A program made the position numbers and the translations under genes. Source: AE-B3B sp964543295 (GTDB lineage Bacteria > Aerophobota > Aerophobia > Aerophobales > AE-B3A). From it: 25,948 bases of DNA. The notes below the pieces were generated by a model that made no database searches, was not told the DNA's origin, and saw only the letters and a program-made list of their open reading frames with translations. Position 1 is the first letter of the stretch, and every line of letters begins with the position of its first letter. This document shows positions 15,701-24,308 of the stretch, piece by piece. Location of the stretch: positions 1-25,948 of the forward strand of contig CAZIXA010000028.1 of assembly GCA_964543295.1 (NCBI GenBank), given 5' to 3'.

Positions 15701-15960
15701 GTGCTAGAAAGTGTGTGTATTACAAAATCAAAAATTAGACAAGATTTACTTATGATATAGACCTTATGATAATAGGAGACCCGGATATTTCTTATCTGAA
15801 TGAAAAGATTGCTGAATTAGAAAAAAAGGCTAAAAAGGGAAATAAATATCACAGCCCATTGTTCGAAAGAATATAAGGCTAAGAAAAAAGCCCAAACGGG
15901 TTGCAGAAAGATTGAAAGAGAGGCTTTATTGGCCAGGCCTTTGACGTTACTCAGGACTTC
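15701..15960 (+). pseudogene. Collapsed HTH-nucleotidyltransferase (MNT-like) gene with internal deletion
   Basis: A GTG at 15701, 8 nt after AAGGAG, begins VLESVCITKSKIRQDLL, matching the N-terminal helix-turn-helix start of small HTH-nucleotidyltransferase fusions. It abuts, out of frame, YDIDLMIIGDPDISYLNEK (15749 onward), which belongs to the C-terminal nucleotidyltransferase domain. The middle of the HTH domain and the first part of the catalytic domain are therefore missing. A further single-base shift in the A-run near 15830-15837 leads to KREINITAHCSKEYKAKK, also typical of the family. After about 15900 the match fades. The intact family pairs with toxin/antitoxin-like or regulatory systems; here no product is expected. 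Confidence 0.65.
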
Positions 15961-16011
15961 TTCTAGCCTCGGAATGTTAAGTGAGATAGTGTCTGTGAAA
16001 GGAGTAAGATT

Positions 16012-16986
16012 ATGCAAACAAAAAAATTAGGCTGGACAGATCTTAACTTATCAATTATTGGAGTGGGTACATGGGCAATTGGAGGTGGAGGTTGGGAGTA
16101 CAGTTGGGGTCCCCAGGATGACAGAGAGTCGATTTCCACCATCCGGCATGCACTGGAAAAGAAAATCAATTGGATAGACACAGCCCCAGTTTATGGACTG
16201 GGCCACTCTGAGGAAGTTGTGGGCCAGGCGATCAAAGGATTAAGGGATAAACTGATCATTGCTACCAAGTGCGGCCGGGTCTGGGATAAAAATGGGAGTA
16301 TATCCGGTTGCCTGAAGGAAGATAGTATCCGTTCTGAAGTTGAGGGGAGCCTCGGGAGACTCGAAATAGATGTTATTGATCTCTACCAGATTCATTGGCC
16401 AGACCCTGACGAGGAGATTGAGGAAGCCTGGAGTACCATAGCAGATTTAATAAAAGAAGGCAAAGTTCGCTATGCCGGGGTGTCCAATTTTAGTGCAGAA
16501 CAACTCAAGCGTGTCCAACCGATTCATCCTGTAGCCTCTCTTCAGCCACCTTACAGTATGCTCGAGCGTGGTATCGAGGAAGAACTTCTCGATTACTGTT
16601 CGGCAAACAATATCGGAGTAATCGCATATAGTCCTATGCAAAAGGGTCTTCTAACAGGAAAATTTACCAGAGAACGCGTGCAAAATTTGCCCGTAGATGA
16701 TCACCGACGGGAAGACCCACACTTTCAGGAACCAGAACTTAGTGCTAATCTTAAATTGGTTGAAGGCCTGCGCTCTATTGTTGAGAAGAGCGGTAGGACC
16801 GTAGCACAGCTAGCCATAGCATGGGTCTTGCGACGTCCTGAGGTAACTGCAGCCATTGTGGGTGCGAGACGTCCATTTCAGATCGAGGAAACTGTTACCG
16901 CTGCAGAGTCAATGCTCTCCAGAGAAGATATAGCCGCTATCGATATGCTACTCAGCAAGCGCCAGAAGGCACTGGACCTTATCTGA
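16012..16986 (+). CDS. Aldo/keto reductase
   Basis: NADPH-dependent reductase or dehydrogenase of the AKR superfamily, cytoplasmic. ATG 16012 follows a GGAG ribosome site (about 15999-16002). The 324 aa form a TIM barrel. The catalytic tetrad is complete: D56 and Y61 in DTAPVYG, K86 in TKCG, H128 in QIHWPD. Family landmarks also include GVGTWAIGGG at the N-terminus, RYAGVSNFS, the NADP-loop region IAYSPMQKGLLTGK and the C-terminal VTAAIVGARRPFQ. The sequence is closest in style to the YdhF/IolS/sugar-aldehyde group often found in polyol and sugar catabolism. Substrate not determinable. It stands alone, convergent with the DUF362 gene at 17059. Confidence 0.92.
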   Translation: MQTKKLGWTDLNLSIIGVGTWAIGGGGWEYSWGPQDDRESISTIRHALEKKINWIDTAPVYGLGHSEEVVGQAIKGLRDKLIIATKCGRVWDKNGSISGCLKEDSIRSEVEGSLGRLEIDVIDLYQIHWPDPDEEIEEAWSTIADLIKEGKVRYAGVSNFSAEQLKRVQPIHPVASLQPPYSMLERGIEEELLDYCSANNIGVIAYSPMQKGLLTGKFTRERVQNLPVDDHRREDPHFQEPELSANLKLVEGLRSIVEKSGRTVAQLAIAWVLRRPEVTAAIVGARRPFQIEETVTAAESMLSREDIAAIDMLLSKRQKALDLI

Positions 16987-17058
16987 GTTGTGCAATATCG
17001 GGATGAGCGGAACAATAACCTTCTGCCTGAAATCTTGACGAGGAGGGAAGGCTAGATC

Positions 17059-18168
17059 TTAAGAAATTATCTCCAGTTCGTAGTGTAAATTTCCGAGGCC
17101 CGCCTTCTCACAGAATTTCCAATATCTGGAGGTATTTATATCGGGATAGACGAACTCAACTTTGTTTTCTCCTGCCTTGATGCCTTTTCTTTCCAGTTCG
17201 GATCCAGGATAAAGAGGAGCCTTCATGACTAAATCATAGCTTGCCTTGTCACAGGCGATAACATCGCAGGAGGCAAGGATGCCTATATCAGGAACCACGG
17301 GTAATTTACTTTTCCCCGGACAATCACAATGGGGGGTAATATCAAAGCCAAAGTTGATAAATCCCACTTTTTCCTTAAAGACAGAAGCCACGCCTTTAAA
17401 GCCATCCATCAATCCTCTCTGTACGTCCCAGGCAAAAACCGAAGCCCAGGGAACCGTTATTGCTCCAGATGGACAAACAGCAATACATTCTCCACATCCT
17501 ATACATTTCTCCGCCTGGTAGTGAATTTGGCCGTTCTTCTCATAAAAAGCCTCGCCAGGGCAGATCTTAACACATCTCAGACACTGAGTACATTTTTCTT
17601 CGTTATAACTGGGCTTTGCCTCTGAGGAGTGCATGGCCAGCTTAGTTTCCTTGGTGGTACAGCCCATGGCCACATTTTTTAGACTACCGGCAAAGCCTGC
17701 GTCTGGATGAAAAGTAAGGTGGGCCAGAGAAATCAAAAAATCTGCCTCATAAATAGACTGAGCAATTTTTACTCTTTTGAATTTATGAAACGACTCAAGC
17801 TCAACCCACTGTCCATTAGTCCCATGCAGTCCATCAGCGATGAGAATGGGACAGTCCATGCTCTCTCTGGTAAAGCCATTCTTGGCCGCCGTCTCTAAAT
17901 AGTCGAATAAATTGTGTCGCGCGCGCTTGTAAAGAGTGGTAGTATCGGTTAAAAAGGGTCTACCCCCTGCTTCTTTCACCAACTCCACTATTTTTCTAAC
18001 AAAAATAGGATGAATATAGCGGGTATTGCCCAACTCGCCAAAGTGTAATTTTATAGCTACAATATCATCATCCTTTATTTGTTTTTTTATCCCACTTCGA
18101 GTGAATAACCTATCTATCTTAGGCCAAGGCTCGTCAGGCAAAATTTGGAAAACCTTACTTTTCTGCAT
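17059..18168 (-). CDS. DUF362 protein with two [4Fe-4S] ferredoxin clusters
   Basis: Intact 369-aa protein. The N-terminal DUF362 region (DDIVAIKLHFGELGNTRYI, GGRPFLTDTTTLYKRAR, then ADFLISLAHLTFHPDAGF) surrounds a tandem ferredoxin insert from about residue 190. It has CTQCLRCVKICP and CIGCGECIAVCP, eight cysteines in the two CxxCxxCxxxCP patterns that bind two [4Fe-4S] clusters. It is probably a redox protein in anaerobic metabolism; the precise partner is unknown. ATG 18168 has an AAGGAG site upstream. The leftward promoter candidate is listed separately. The truncated relative at 11892-13116 lacks the ferredoxin clusters in the sequence that survives. Confidence 0.87.
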   Translation of the reverse strand: MQKSKVFQILPDEPWPKIDRLFTRSGIKKQIKDDDIVAIKLHFGELGNTRYIHPIFVRKIVELVKEAGGRPFLTDTTTLYKRARHNLFDYLETAAKNGFTRESMDCPILIADGLHGTNGQWVELESFHKFKRVKIAQSIYEADFLISLAHLTFHPDAGFAGSLKNVAMGCTTKETKLAMHSSEAKPSYNEEKCTQCLRCVKICPGEAFYEKNGQIHYQAEKCIGCGECIAVCPSGAITVPWASVFAWDVQRGLMDGFKGVASVFKEKVGFINFGFDITPHCDCPGKSKLPVVPDIGILASCDVIACDKASYDLVMKAPLYPGSELERKGIKAGENKVEFVYPDINTSRYWKFCEKAGLGNLHYELEIIS

Positions 18169-18198
18169 AGCTCACTCCTTCAATCATAGCTTACCTTT

Positions 18199-18226
18199 AA
18201 TATACCAGACTTCTTAGGGGCGTCAA
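18199..18226 (-). promoter_or_regulatory. Promoter candidate for the DUF362 ferredoxin gene
   Basis: On the minus strand TTGACG (18226-18221) and TATATT (18204-18199) are spaced by 16 bp, a good sigma-70-like match, about 30 nt before the gene's start codon. It is divergent from the fol operon promoter. Confidence 0.5.
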
Positions 18227-18290
18227 CAAATTGGCGCAAGGCCTATTTCTGGTTAGAAGCGCTGACTTTCCGGAACTTTTGGGGAGGAAT

Positions 18291-18318
18291 TTGACAACTT
18301 CAAGGGGGCTAATATAAT
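18291..18318 (+). promoter_or_regulatory. Promoter of the folE-fhs-folD operon
   Basis: TTGACA (18291-18296) and TATAAT (18313-18318) are both perfect consensus hexamers, spaced by 16 bp (one short of optimal). Transcription would start near 18325, leaving a leader of about 30 nt before folE. Confidence 0.65.
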
Positions 18319-18355
18319 AATCAAGTTTGGGAAAAAATTCACAATCGAGGCAAAC

Positions 18356-18922
18356 ATGGATAAAAATAAAATCAAAAGAGCGGTAAGGCTATTTCTGGAG
18401 GGGATAGGAGAGGATCCTAATCGATCAGCTATAAAGGATACTCCGGTAAGAGTAGCCACAATGTGTGAAGACATCTTTGGAGGAATTGGGAAAGATCCCA
18501 AAAAATTTTTAACCATCCTTAAAGGAGAAAAACATGATGAGATCATACTTTTAAGGGATGTTCCCCTGTATTCTATTTGTGAGCATCACCTTCTACCTTT
18601 CCTGGGCAAGGCCCACATTGCTTATATACCCAAAGACGGAAGAGTGACTGGGCTCAGCAAATTAGCCAGGGCGGTTGACCTTCTCAGTAAAAGGCTACAG
18701 GTTCAGGAAAGACTGACCACTCAGATAGCTGATGTGGTAAATGAAACCCTCGAGCCCCGAGGGGTTATGGTAATGGTAGAAGCTGAGCATCTTTGTATGT
18801 CCATAAGAGGAATAAAAAAACCTGGGGCAACTACCGTTACCTCGGTGGTGAGAGGAATATTCAGGGAAAATCCAGCCACGCGAGCCGAAGCAATAAGCTT
18901 TATTAGGGGACAAAAAAAATAG
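18356..18922 (+). CDS. folE: GTP cyclohydrolase I (FolE)
   Basis: Converts GTP to 7,8-dihydroneopterin triphosphate, the first step of tetrahydrofolate synthesis. It is a homodecameric cytosolic zinc enzyme. The 188-aa sequence has the N-terminal PNRSAIKDTPVRVATM helix region, the zinc ligands C75 and H78 in the CEHHLLPF motif, and a third in HLCM (about C147). The remaining family core appears as RGIKKPGATT. The ATG at 18356 has a weak GAGG-type site about 10 nt upstream and lies just after the operon promoter. It ends only 16 nt before the next gene's start, in the same operon as fhs and folD, coupling THF synthesis with C1 use. No anomalies. Confidence 0.95.
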   Translation: MDKNKIKRAVRLFLEGIGEDPNRSAIKDTPVRVATMCEDIFGGIGKDPKKFLTILKGEKHDEIILLRDVPLYSICEHHLLPFLGKAHIAYIPKDGRVTGLSKLARAVDLLSKRLQVQERLTTQIADVVNETLEPRGVMVMVEAEHLCMSIRGIKKPGATTVTSVVRGIFRENPATRAEAISFIRGQKK

Positions 18923-18938
18923 AAAAGGAGGATTGTCT

Positions 18939-20642
18939 ATGTTATCAGATCTGGAAATCGCCCAAAGAACAAAGATGAAGCCGATTGTAGAAATTGCCGA
19001 AGAACTGGGTCTTAAAGAGGACGAAATTGAACTTTATGGAAGGTACATAGCTAAAATCTCTCTTGATGTTTTAGAGAGGTTAAAGGAAAAATCCAACGGT
19101 AAATTCATTACCGTTACGGCTATCACTCCTACCCCTCTAGGAGAAGGAAAAACAGTAGTCGCTTGTGGATTGGGGCAGGCCCTGGCCAAAATAGGAAAGC
19201 GCGTGTGCAATGCCTTCCGTGAGCCATCAAAGGGCCCTACTTTTGGGATCAAAGGAGGAGCATGTGGCGGAGGGTATTCTCAATTCCTGCCTATGGAAAA
19301 TATCAATCTTCATTTTACCGGGGATATCCATGCCGTAGATACAGCCCATAATCTCTTAGCAGCCCGCATAGACGAAAGTATCCTCCACCGCAATCCCTTA
19401 AATATTGATCCTCATAATGTCACCTGGAGATATTGTGTTGACCTGAATTCCCGTGCATTAAGGAGTATCATAGTAGGACTGGGAGGTCGAGCCAATGGTT
19501 ACCCCCGGGAAACTGGCTATGACATTACCGTAGCCACTGAGACCATGGCTATCCTTGCCTTGACCACAGGACTTCATAACTTAAGAAAAAGATTAGGCAG
19601 GGTGGTTGTTGGTTATACCTATGATAGCAAGCCGGTGACGGCTGAAGATCTTCAAATGGCCGGGGCTATGACAGTTCTGATGAAGGATGCTATCAAGCCA
19701 AACCTGGTGCAAACCACAGAAAATACTCCTGCCATCTGCCATGCCGGTCCTTTTGCTAATGTGGCACATGGTAATAACTCAGCCTTAGCTGATATGGTAG
19801 CCTTAAAGCTAGCCGATTACGTGGTGACTGAGAGCGGTTTTGGAGCTGATTGCGGTTTTGAAAAAATTGTCGATGTTACTTGCCGTCAGAGTGGATTAAA
19901 GTTGAATGCTGCAGTAATTGTGGCTTCTATCAGAGCACTGAAGATGCATGGGGGAGCTTTTATACTTCGGCCCGGACAAAAATATGAGACAATAAAGAAA
20001 TTTGCCGAGACTGAGAATATGCAGGTTCTGGAAAAGGGCTGCCAGAACCTGGCCAAAAATATAGAAATTGTAAAAACCTTTGGTATTCCTGCCGTAGTGG
20101 CTATTAACAGGTTTACCTCGGATACTCCCGCTGAGATAGAGCTGGTACGCAAAAAGGCACTAGAAGCCGGTGCAGATGATGCAGTTCCGGTTAATGTCTG
20201 GGCTAAAGGTGGAGATGGAGGCATTGAACTAGCTGAAGCAGTGGTGGCCGCCTGTGAAAAGCCCAACAATTTCCATTTTCTTTATCCTGATGATATATCG
20301 ATCGAAGAAAAGATCGAAACTATAGCTACCAAAATCTACGGAGCTGACGGGGTAGATTATGCTCCTCTGGCTAATCAGAGAATCAAGCTCTATACCAATC
20401 TCGGATATGACAAGCTCTGCATCAACATGGCTAAGACCCATCTTTCCCTTTCTCATAATCCCGAGTGGAAGGGGGTACCAAAGAATTATAATCTGGCGGT
20501 TAGAGATATTAGGGCTTCGGTGGGAGCTGGTTTTCTCTATCCTCTCTGCGGTGTCTTTCCTACTATGCCCGGACTTCCCTCCCGACCCGCCGCTGTTGAT
20601 GTGGATATTGATGAGGCCGGAAATACCGTGGGACTATTTTGA
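18939..20642 (+). CDS. fhs: Formate-tetrahydrofolate ligase (formyltetrahydrofolate synthetase)
   Basis: ATP + formate + THF to 10-formyl-THF, ADP and phosphate; the formate-entry step of C1 and Wood-Ljungdahl methyl-branch metabolism. I place the start at ATG 18939, since AAGGAGG (18925-18931) is 7 nt ahead of it; the TTG at 18933 is too close. The 567 aa are full length. Family marks are the P-loop TPLGEGKT (about residues 65-72), FREPSKGPTFGIKGGACGGG, TGDIHA, the RSIIVGLGG region and the C-terminal MPGLPSRPAA. It follows folE by 16 nt; folD follows after 173 nt. Product formyl-THF feeds purines, and through FolD reaches methylene-THF. Confidence 0.97.
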   Translation: MLSDLEIAQRTKMKPIVEIAEELGLKEDEIELYGRYIAKISLDVLERLKEKSNGKFITVTAITPTPLGEGKTVVACGLGQALAKIGKRVCNAFREPSKGPTFGIKGGACGGGYSQFLPMENINLHFTGDIHAVDTAHNLLAARIDESILHRNPLNIDPHNVTWRYCVDLNSRALRSIIVGLGGRANGYPRETGYDITVATETMAILALTTGLHNLRKRLGRVVVGYTYDSKPVTAEDLQMAGAMTVLMKDAIKPNLVQTTENTPAICHAGPFANVAHGNNSALADMVALKLADYVVTESGFGADCGFEKIVDVTCRQSGLKLNAAVIVASIRALKMHGGAFILRPGQKYETIKKFAETENMQVLEKGCQNLAKNIEIVKTFGIPAVVAINRFTSDTPAEIELVRKKALEAGADDAVPVNVWAKGGDGGIELAEAVVAACEKPNNFHFLYPDDISIEEKIETIATKIYGADGVDYAPLANQRIKLYTNLGYDKLCINMAKTHLSLSHNPEWKGVPKNYNLAVRDIRASVGAGFLYPLCGVFPTMPGLPSRPAAVDVDIDEAGNTVGLF

Positions 20643-20670
20643 GAAAAAATGGGACGTGATTATTTTTTGT

Positions 20671-20699
20671 AAAGGAAAAATAAAACCCTTTCTTTTTTT
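20671..20699 (+). terminator. Weak hairpin with T-run between fhs and folD
   Basis: AAAGG (20671-20675) can pair with CCTTT (20687-20691), followed by C and seven T (20693-20699). The stem is only five mostly weak pairs, so at best it is a partial terminator separating folD from fhs. Confidence 0.25.
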
Positions 20700-20815
20700 A
20701 ATTTGCTATCTCACAGGTAGTCAAGAGCTTTGAGGATAAAACTAAAAAAGATGCTTATAAAAAGATTAAAAGGAGATCAATGTCAAATGTTGAGACCTGA
20801 CCCCAGGAGGCTAAG

Positions 20816-21673
20816 ATGACCGCAACTCTTATAGATGGAAATAAAATTGCTGGTGAAATAAAGGAAAAATTAGCAGAAGAAATTAAGCTACTAAAGGAAA
20901 AAGGTGTTAGTCCTTCCCTATCCTCGATTCAAGTAGGAGAGGATCCGGGAACCAAAGTTTATGTTCGTTCCCAGAAAAAATCCTGTGAAAAAATAGGAAT
21001 TGAGTATAACCTGCACCAGTTTAAAGAGGATGTTTCCCAGAAGGAGCTAGAGGATTTTATTAAGCATCTCAACGAGGACAAAAAGGTGAGCGGGATAATC
21101 TTGCAGATGCCCCTACCTTCTCATATAGACGGACGAGGACTGCAAAGGATGATTAACCCCCAAAAAGATGCTGAAGGAATATCTCCGGCCAACATGGGAA
21201 TGGTAGTCTATGCCAGACCAATTCTGGGACCTTGCACCGCTATGGCGGTGATGGAGTTAATTAAGTCCACCGGGGTAAAGCTCTACGGCAAAGAGGCTGT
21301 CATGGTGGGACATAGTGATATTGTGGGTAAACCAGCCGCCCTTCTCTTGCTCGACCAATTTGTCACCACCAGTGTCTGCCACATTGCCACGGGCGAAAGG
21401 GGGACTCTGCCTGAATATGTAAGAAAGGCCGAGATCCTTATTGTAGCCGTGGGAAAGGCTAGCTTAATTAGAGGGGAATGGGTGAAGGAAGGAGCTATAG
21501 TTATTGATGTGGGGATTAATAGAGTGGAAGGGAAAATTGTGGGAGACGTTGAATTCGAGGTAGCTAAAGAAAGGGCCTCCTTCATAACCCCGGTTCCGGG
21601 AGGAGTTGGCCCGGTTACCACCGCTATGCTGCTCAAAAACACTGTAGAGGCGGCAAAGCTACAGGCAAAGTAA
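20816..21673 (+). CDS. folD: Bifunctional methylene-THF dehydrogenase / methenyl-THF cyclohydrolase (FolD)
   Basis: Interconverts 10-formyl-THF, methenyl-THF and methylene-THF, continuing from the formate ligase. The 285-aa length is standard. The start ATG 20816 follows CCAGGAGG at 7 nt. The catalytic YVRSQKKSCEKIG segment carries the Tyr and Lys of the active site. The Rossmann-binding stretch GHSDIVGKPAALLLL has GH where many homologues have GR. PVPGGVGPVTTAMLL is the conserved folate-side end. It is downstream of fhs with 173 nt between, probably the same operon. The upstream gap contains a tiny open frame with no clear meaning. Confidence 0.96.
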   Translation: MTATLIDGNKIAGEIKEKLAEEIKLLKEKGVSPSLSSIQVGEDPGTKVYVRSQKKSCEKIGIEYNLHQFKEDVSQKELEDFIKHLNEDKKVSGIILQMPLPSHIDGRGLQRMINPQKDAEGISPANMGMVVYARPILGPCTAMAVMELIKSTGVKLYGKEAVMVGHSDIVGKPAALLLLDQFVTTSVCHIATGERGTLPEYVRKAEILIVAVGKASLIRGEWVKEGAIVIDVGINRVEGKIVGDVEFEVAKERASFITPVPGGVGPVTTAMLLKNTVEAAKLQAK

Positions 21674-21703
21674 ACTCTAACTACAAAAATAGTCTAGCGA
21701 ACC

Positions 21704-22720
21704 TTATCGAGAAACCAGAAGATTTGCCACCATTCTCTGAAGAGCTACATCTGGCTCTTCCCTTCCAGTTTTAATTGATGCCTCTGTCTCAACTAAATCT
21801 TCATAGTCAGTGATTAACTCAGAGAGGCTAAACTTCTTAGCTGCCTGGAGATAATGGTTGGCGAGGTCAGTATAAAATCCAGGATAATAGTTTCTCGGTC
21901 CAAAAATAATAGAGGATGCCTCTTGAGGAGAAAGCCCTCTCTTTTTCTCTTTAATTCGGAGTAAACTCCGCACTTCATGGACAATCAGAGAATGGATTCT
22001 TAAAGGTGGTTCTCCTACTTCTAGGAGCTGAGAGAGGATAGGAAGAGCTCTGGCAAGATCTTTTTCTCTTATGGCACCCATTAAGTCAAATACTCCCACC
22101 CCTTTTCCTTCTCCTGCTACTTTTTCTACGTCTTCCTTCTTTATTATTCGTGCCGGATGGGTAAAGATAATCAGCTTCTCTATCTCCTGGTTTAAGTTAT
22201 GAAGGTCGTTTCCTATCCTCTCTTTTAGATAGATTGAGGCCTGGGGATCAATTTCTCTTCCCTCTTTTCTAATCCGTTGTTGAACCCAATCTATGATCTC
22301 CTCATTCCATAAAGGATAAAAAGAGACGATTTTACCATTTTTTTGAAATTCCTGGTATAGTTTTCTTCTTCGGTCAAATTTTCCGGTGAGGCAAACCAGG
22401 CAGCTACTCTTTACAGGGTTTTCTAAATAGCTGGCCAGGGTTCTTTGGTCCTTTTCTGACCATTTGTCTACGGCATCCACTACCACCAGACGATTTGGTC
22501 CTTTAAGGGGAAGAGTAGAGACCGATTCTATTATCTGGGTAGCAGGCACATCAAGAGCAGAAAGTTTCTCGTAGTTGAAGTCCTCATAATCGGGAAGGAT
22601 TATCTTCTCTTTAAGCTTTTTTAGGGCTTCTTTCTTTAAATAATTCTCTTCTCCCTCGAAAAGATAGACCGGAGCAACTCTTCCGGCCTCCAGCTCCCTT
22701 AAGAATTGTTGATATTTCAT
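21704..22720 (-). CDS. holA: DNA polymerase III delta subunit (HolA)
   Basis: Clamp-loader delta subunit, which opens the sliding clamp. The 338-aa protein fits the family in length and in its opening YLFEGEENYLKKEALKKLKEK and the middle section LVCLTGKFDRRRKLYQEFQ, followed by the helical collar at the C-terminus. The ATG at 22720 has GGAG only two bases before it, so the ribosome site is not ideal, but the N-terminal FLRELEAGRVAPVYLFEGEE is the usual start of HolA. It converges with folD (31 nt apart). A relic of a Gfo/Idh/MocA gene lies just upstream. Confidence 0.88.
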   Translation of the reverse strand: MKYQQFLRELEAGRVAPVYLFEGEENYLKKEALKKLKEKIILPDYEDFNYEKLSALDVPATQIIESVSTLPLKGPNRLVVVDAVDKWSEKDQRTLASYLENPVKSSCLVCLTGKFDRRRKLYQEFQKNGKIVSFYPLWNEEIIDWVQQRIRKEGREIDPQASIYLKERIGNDLHNLNQEIEKLIIFTHPARIIKKEDVEKVAGEGKGVGVFDLMGAIREKDLARALPILSQLLEVGEPPLRIHSLIVHEVRSLLRIKEKKRGLSPQEASSIIFGPRNYYPGFYTDLANHYLQAAKKFSLSELITDYEDLVETEASIKTGREEPDVALQRMVANLLVSR

Positions 22721-22759
22721 TTCTCCAAGCTTGAAAATTATTCTTAAAAGCGAATAATT

Positions 22760-22915
22760 CTATCCTACTTTCATTTCATCGGCATCTTCGGTGGTTAAGG
22801 CTATGGGTTTTTCGCATAGGATATGCTTTCCTTCTCGGGCCGCCTTGACCGCATATTCCTTGTGCAAAAAAGTTGGCAGGCATATATCCACCACCCTTGA
22901 AAAATTGATCACATG
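22760..22915 (-). pseudogene. Fragment of a Gfo/Idh/MocA oxidoreductase gene
   Basis: Leftward, ending in TAG 22762-22760. It reads VVDICLPTFLHKEYAVKAAR, then EGKHILCEKPIALTTEDADEM. This is the signature region (VDICxPTxLHxEYxxxAxxxGKHxLCEKPIA) of sugar-type NAD-dependent oxidoreductases, containing the conserved EKP Lys. Only about 50 codons remain: the N-terminal nucleotide fold (before about 22915) and the C-terminal domain are missing. Clearly a relic. It would fit a former sugar or inositol dehydrogenase of the same metabolic style as the left half. Confidence 0.78.
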
Positions 22916-23024
22916 TACTTTTTTTCATTAATTCTTCCTATGAGCTTTACCCTCCGAACTTAGCAATCTAGTTGTGAGTCTTGTATCATCAAGGCTGCTA
23001 TCATTCTTTCATAGCCAGTCATTT

Positions 23025-24308
23025 TCAGCTTTTCCTTCTCCTACGTTCCTTGGCCGTAAGCTCGTATACCTTCTTTAGTAGATCTCTATCTGCTTCTGTT
23101 TGCCTTACTCCCCGACGCTCCATTACCAGCCTGGCCACTTCAATTACTTTATCGAGCCGGTTTTCCACAAGTCCAGCCTCGCTTCCCCAGCTAAAGGAGG
23201 GAATGAACTTAGGAGTGATACCTCCTCCAAAGACATTGCAGGCCACCCCAATCACACAACCTGCCTCAAGGAGAGTTCCTATACCTGTCTTGGTGTGATC
23301 TCCAATGAACGAGCCTACCTTAATCTCGCCTGTATCGATCGCTTCACCTTTAAGATGTACCCTTATTTTGCCATAGGTATTCTTAAGGTCACCTGTGGTG
23401 GTCAAGGCGGCCAGGTTTACCCACTCTCCTACGCAGGAGTGTCCTATAAAACCATCGTGGTGTTTATTGCTATAGGCATAAAAGATTGACTCCTCAATCT
23501 CCCCGGCGATCCTACACACAGGCCCGACGCTACATCCCTCTCTTATTTTTGCTCCATCTATTATGGTTCCTTTCCCTATATAAGAGGGCCCGTCAATAAC
23601 GGTGGGAGGGCGAATCTTTACCTCTTTCCCAATATAAATGGGTCCTTCTTCAGCATTTAGCACTACCCCTGACTGAACCTCTGCTCTTTTTGCCAGGTAG
23701 ATCTGGTCCGGGTTAATCAGACAAGCACCCTCGGCCACCTTTCCCTCAATCCCTCTTTTCCCGATTAACTTAAAATCAGCCCTTATAGCCTCACCATTAA
23801 GTCTTATCAGATCCCAGGGATATTGTAGCAGATTAACCTCGACCTCTTCTACCTTAACCATCTGTTTTGCCTGAGCCAGAATATCCTCAATCTTCTCCGC
23901 TGAGCTAAAGGAAAGTATTTCTAGGGTATTTTTATTCAACCGGGCATAGACAATCTCTTCCCCCTGAATACCTATCTCCTCATCTCCCTCCAAAGCTATT
24001 TCCTCATCAAGGAGGAGCAACCTTCCATTAACAAAGAGGATATCCTCGTCATTTAGATCCTCCAGTTGATTAACTCTGGCTTTCTTTATCCTCTGCGAGG
24101 TAAACCTGGAGAGGTACTCTCTGCAGAGAAGATGCAAATTCTCCTCCGAGATGCGATTAATCTTCTCCCACAAAGTGCTAATCCCACATCTTAGGTCATA
24201 TACTGGCCTGGTTAGGGTAAGAGGATAAAAATTTCTCACCTTCTTATCTTCAAAGATACATAAAACTCTGCTCCTCTTCTCATAATCCTTGACGATGATT
24301 ACCCTCAC
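23025..24308 (-). CDS. Alternative GlmU-like sugar-phosphate nucleotidyltransferase/acetyltransferase family protein
   Basis: 427-aa protein with an N-terminal region typical of the 'alternative bacterial GlmU' family (CIFEDKKVRNFYPLTLTRP, VYDLRCGISTLWEKI) and a C-terminal left-handed beta-helix of hexapeptide repeats (IYIGKEVKIRPPTVIDGP, SYIGKGTIIDGAKI, GHSCVGEWVNLAALTTTGDL, KTGIGTLLEAGCVIG). The family is thought to serve UDP-GlcNAc synthesis for cell wall or envelope. The start codon is GTG at 24308, with AGGAGG about five bases upstream. It is distinct from classical GlmU, so no gene symbol is given. Confidence 0.83.
   Translation of the reverse strand: MRVIIVKDYEKRSRVLCIFEDKKVRNFYPLTLTRPVYDLRCGISTLWEKINRISEENLHLLCREYLSRFTSQRIKKARVNQLEDLNDEDILFVNGRLLLLDEEIALEGDEEIGIQGEEIVYARLNKNTLEILSFSSAEKIEDILAQAKQMVKVEEVEVNLLQYPWDLIRLNGEAIRADFKLIGKRGIEGKVAEGACLINPDQIYLAKRAEVQSGVVLNAEEGPIYIGKEVKIRPPTVIDGPSYIGKGTIIDGAKIREGCSVGPVCRIAGEIEESIFYAYSNKHHDGFIGHSCVGEWVNLAALTTTGDLKNTYGKIRVHLKGEAIDTGEIKVGSFIGDHTKTGIGTLLEAGCVIGVACNVFGGGITPKFIPSFSWGSEAGLVENRLDKVIEVARLVMERRGVRQTEADRDLLKKVYELTAKERRRRKS

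Larger units (their letters stand above)
15068..16011. other. Gene graveyard between isomerase and aldo/keto reductase genes
   Basis: About 940 nt without an intact gene. In order: a short ORF start at 15154 (good GGGG ribosome site, 10 codons before the IS3-like tip), an IS3-family relic (15185-15465), a 24-nt tRNA-Asn 3' end (15532-15555), a hairpin (15604-15624), a perfect sigma-70 promoter (15648-15676), and a collapsed nucleotidyltransferase gene (15701-15960). Each is listed separately. Confidence 0.6.

Noticed and set aside
20787..20808. Insertion-sequence tip upstream of folD (GTTGAGACCTGACCCC-like sequence)
   Set aside because: It resembles some IS ends from memory, but no partner repeat or transposase piece is present in the window.
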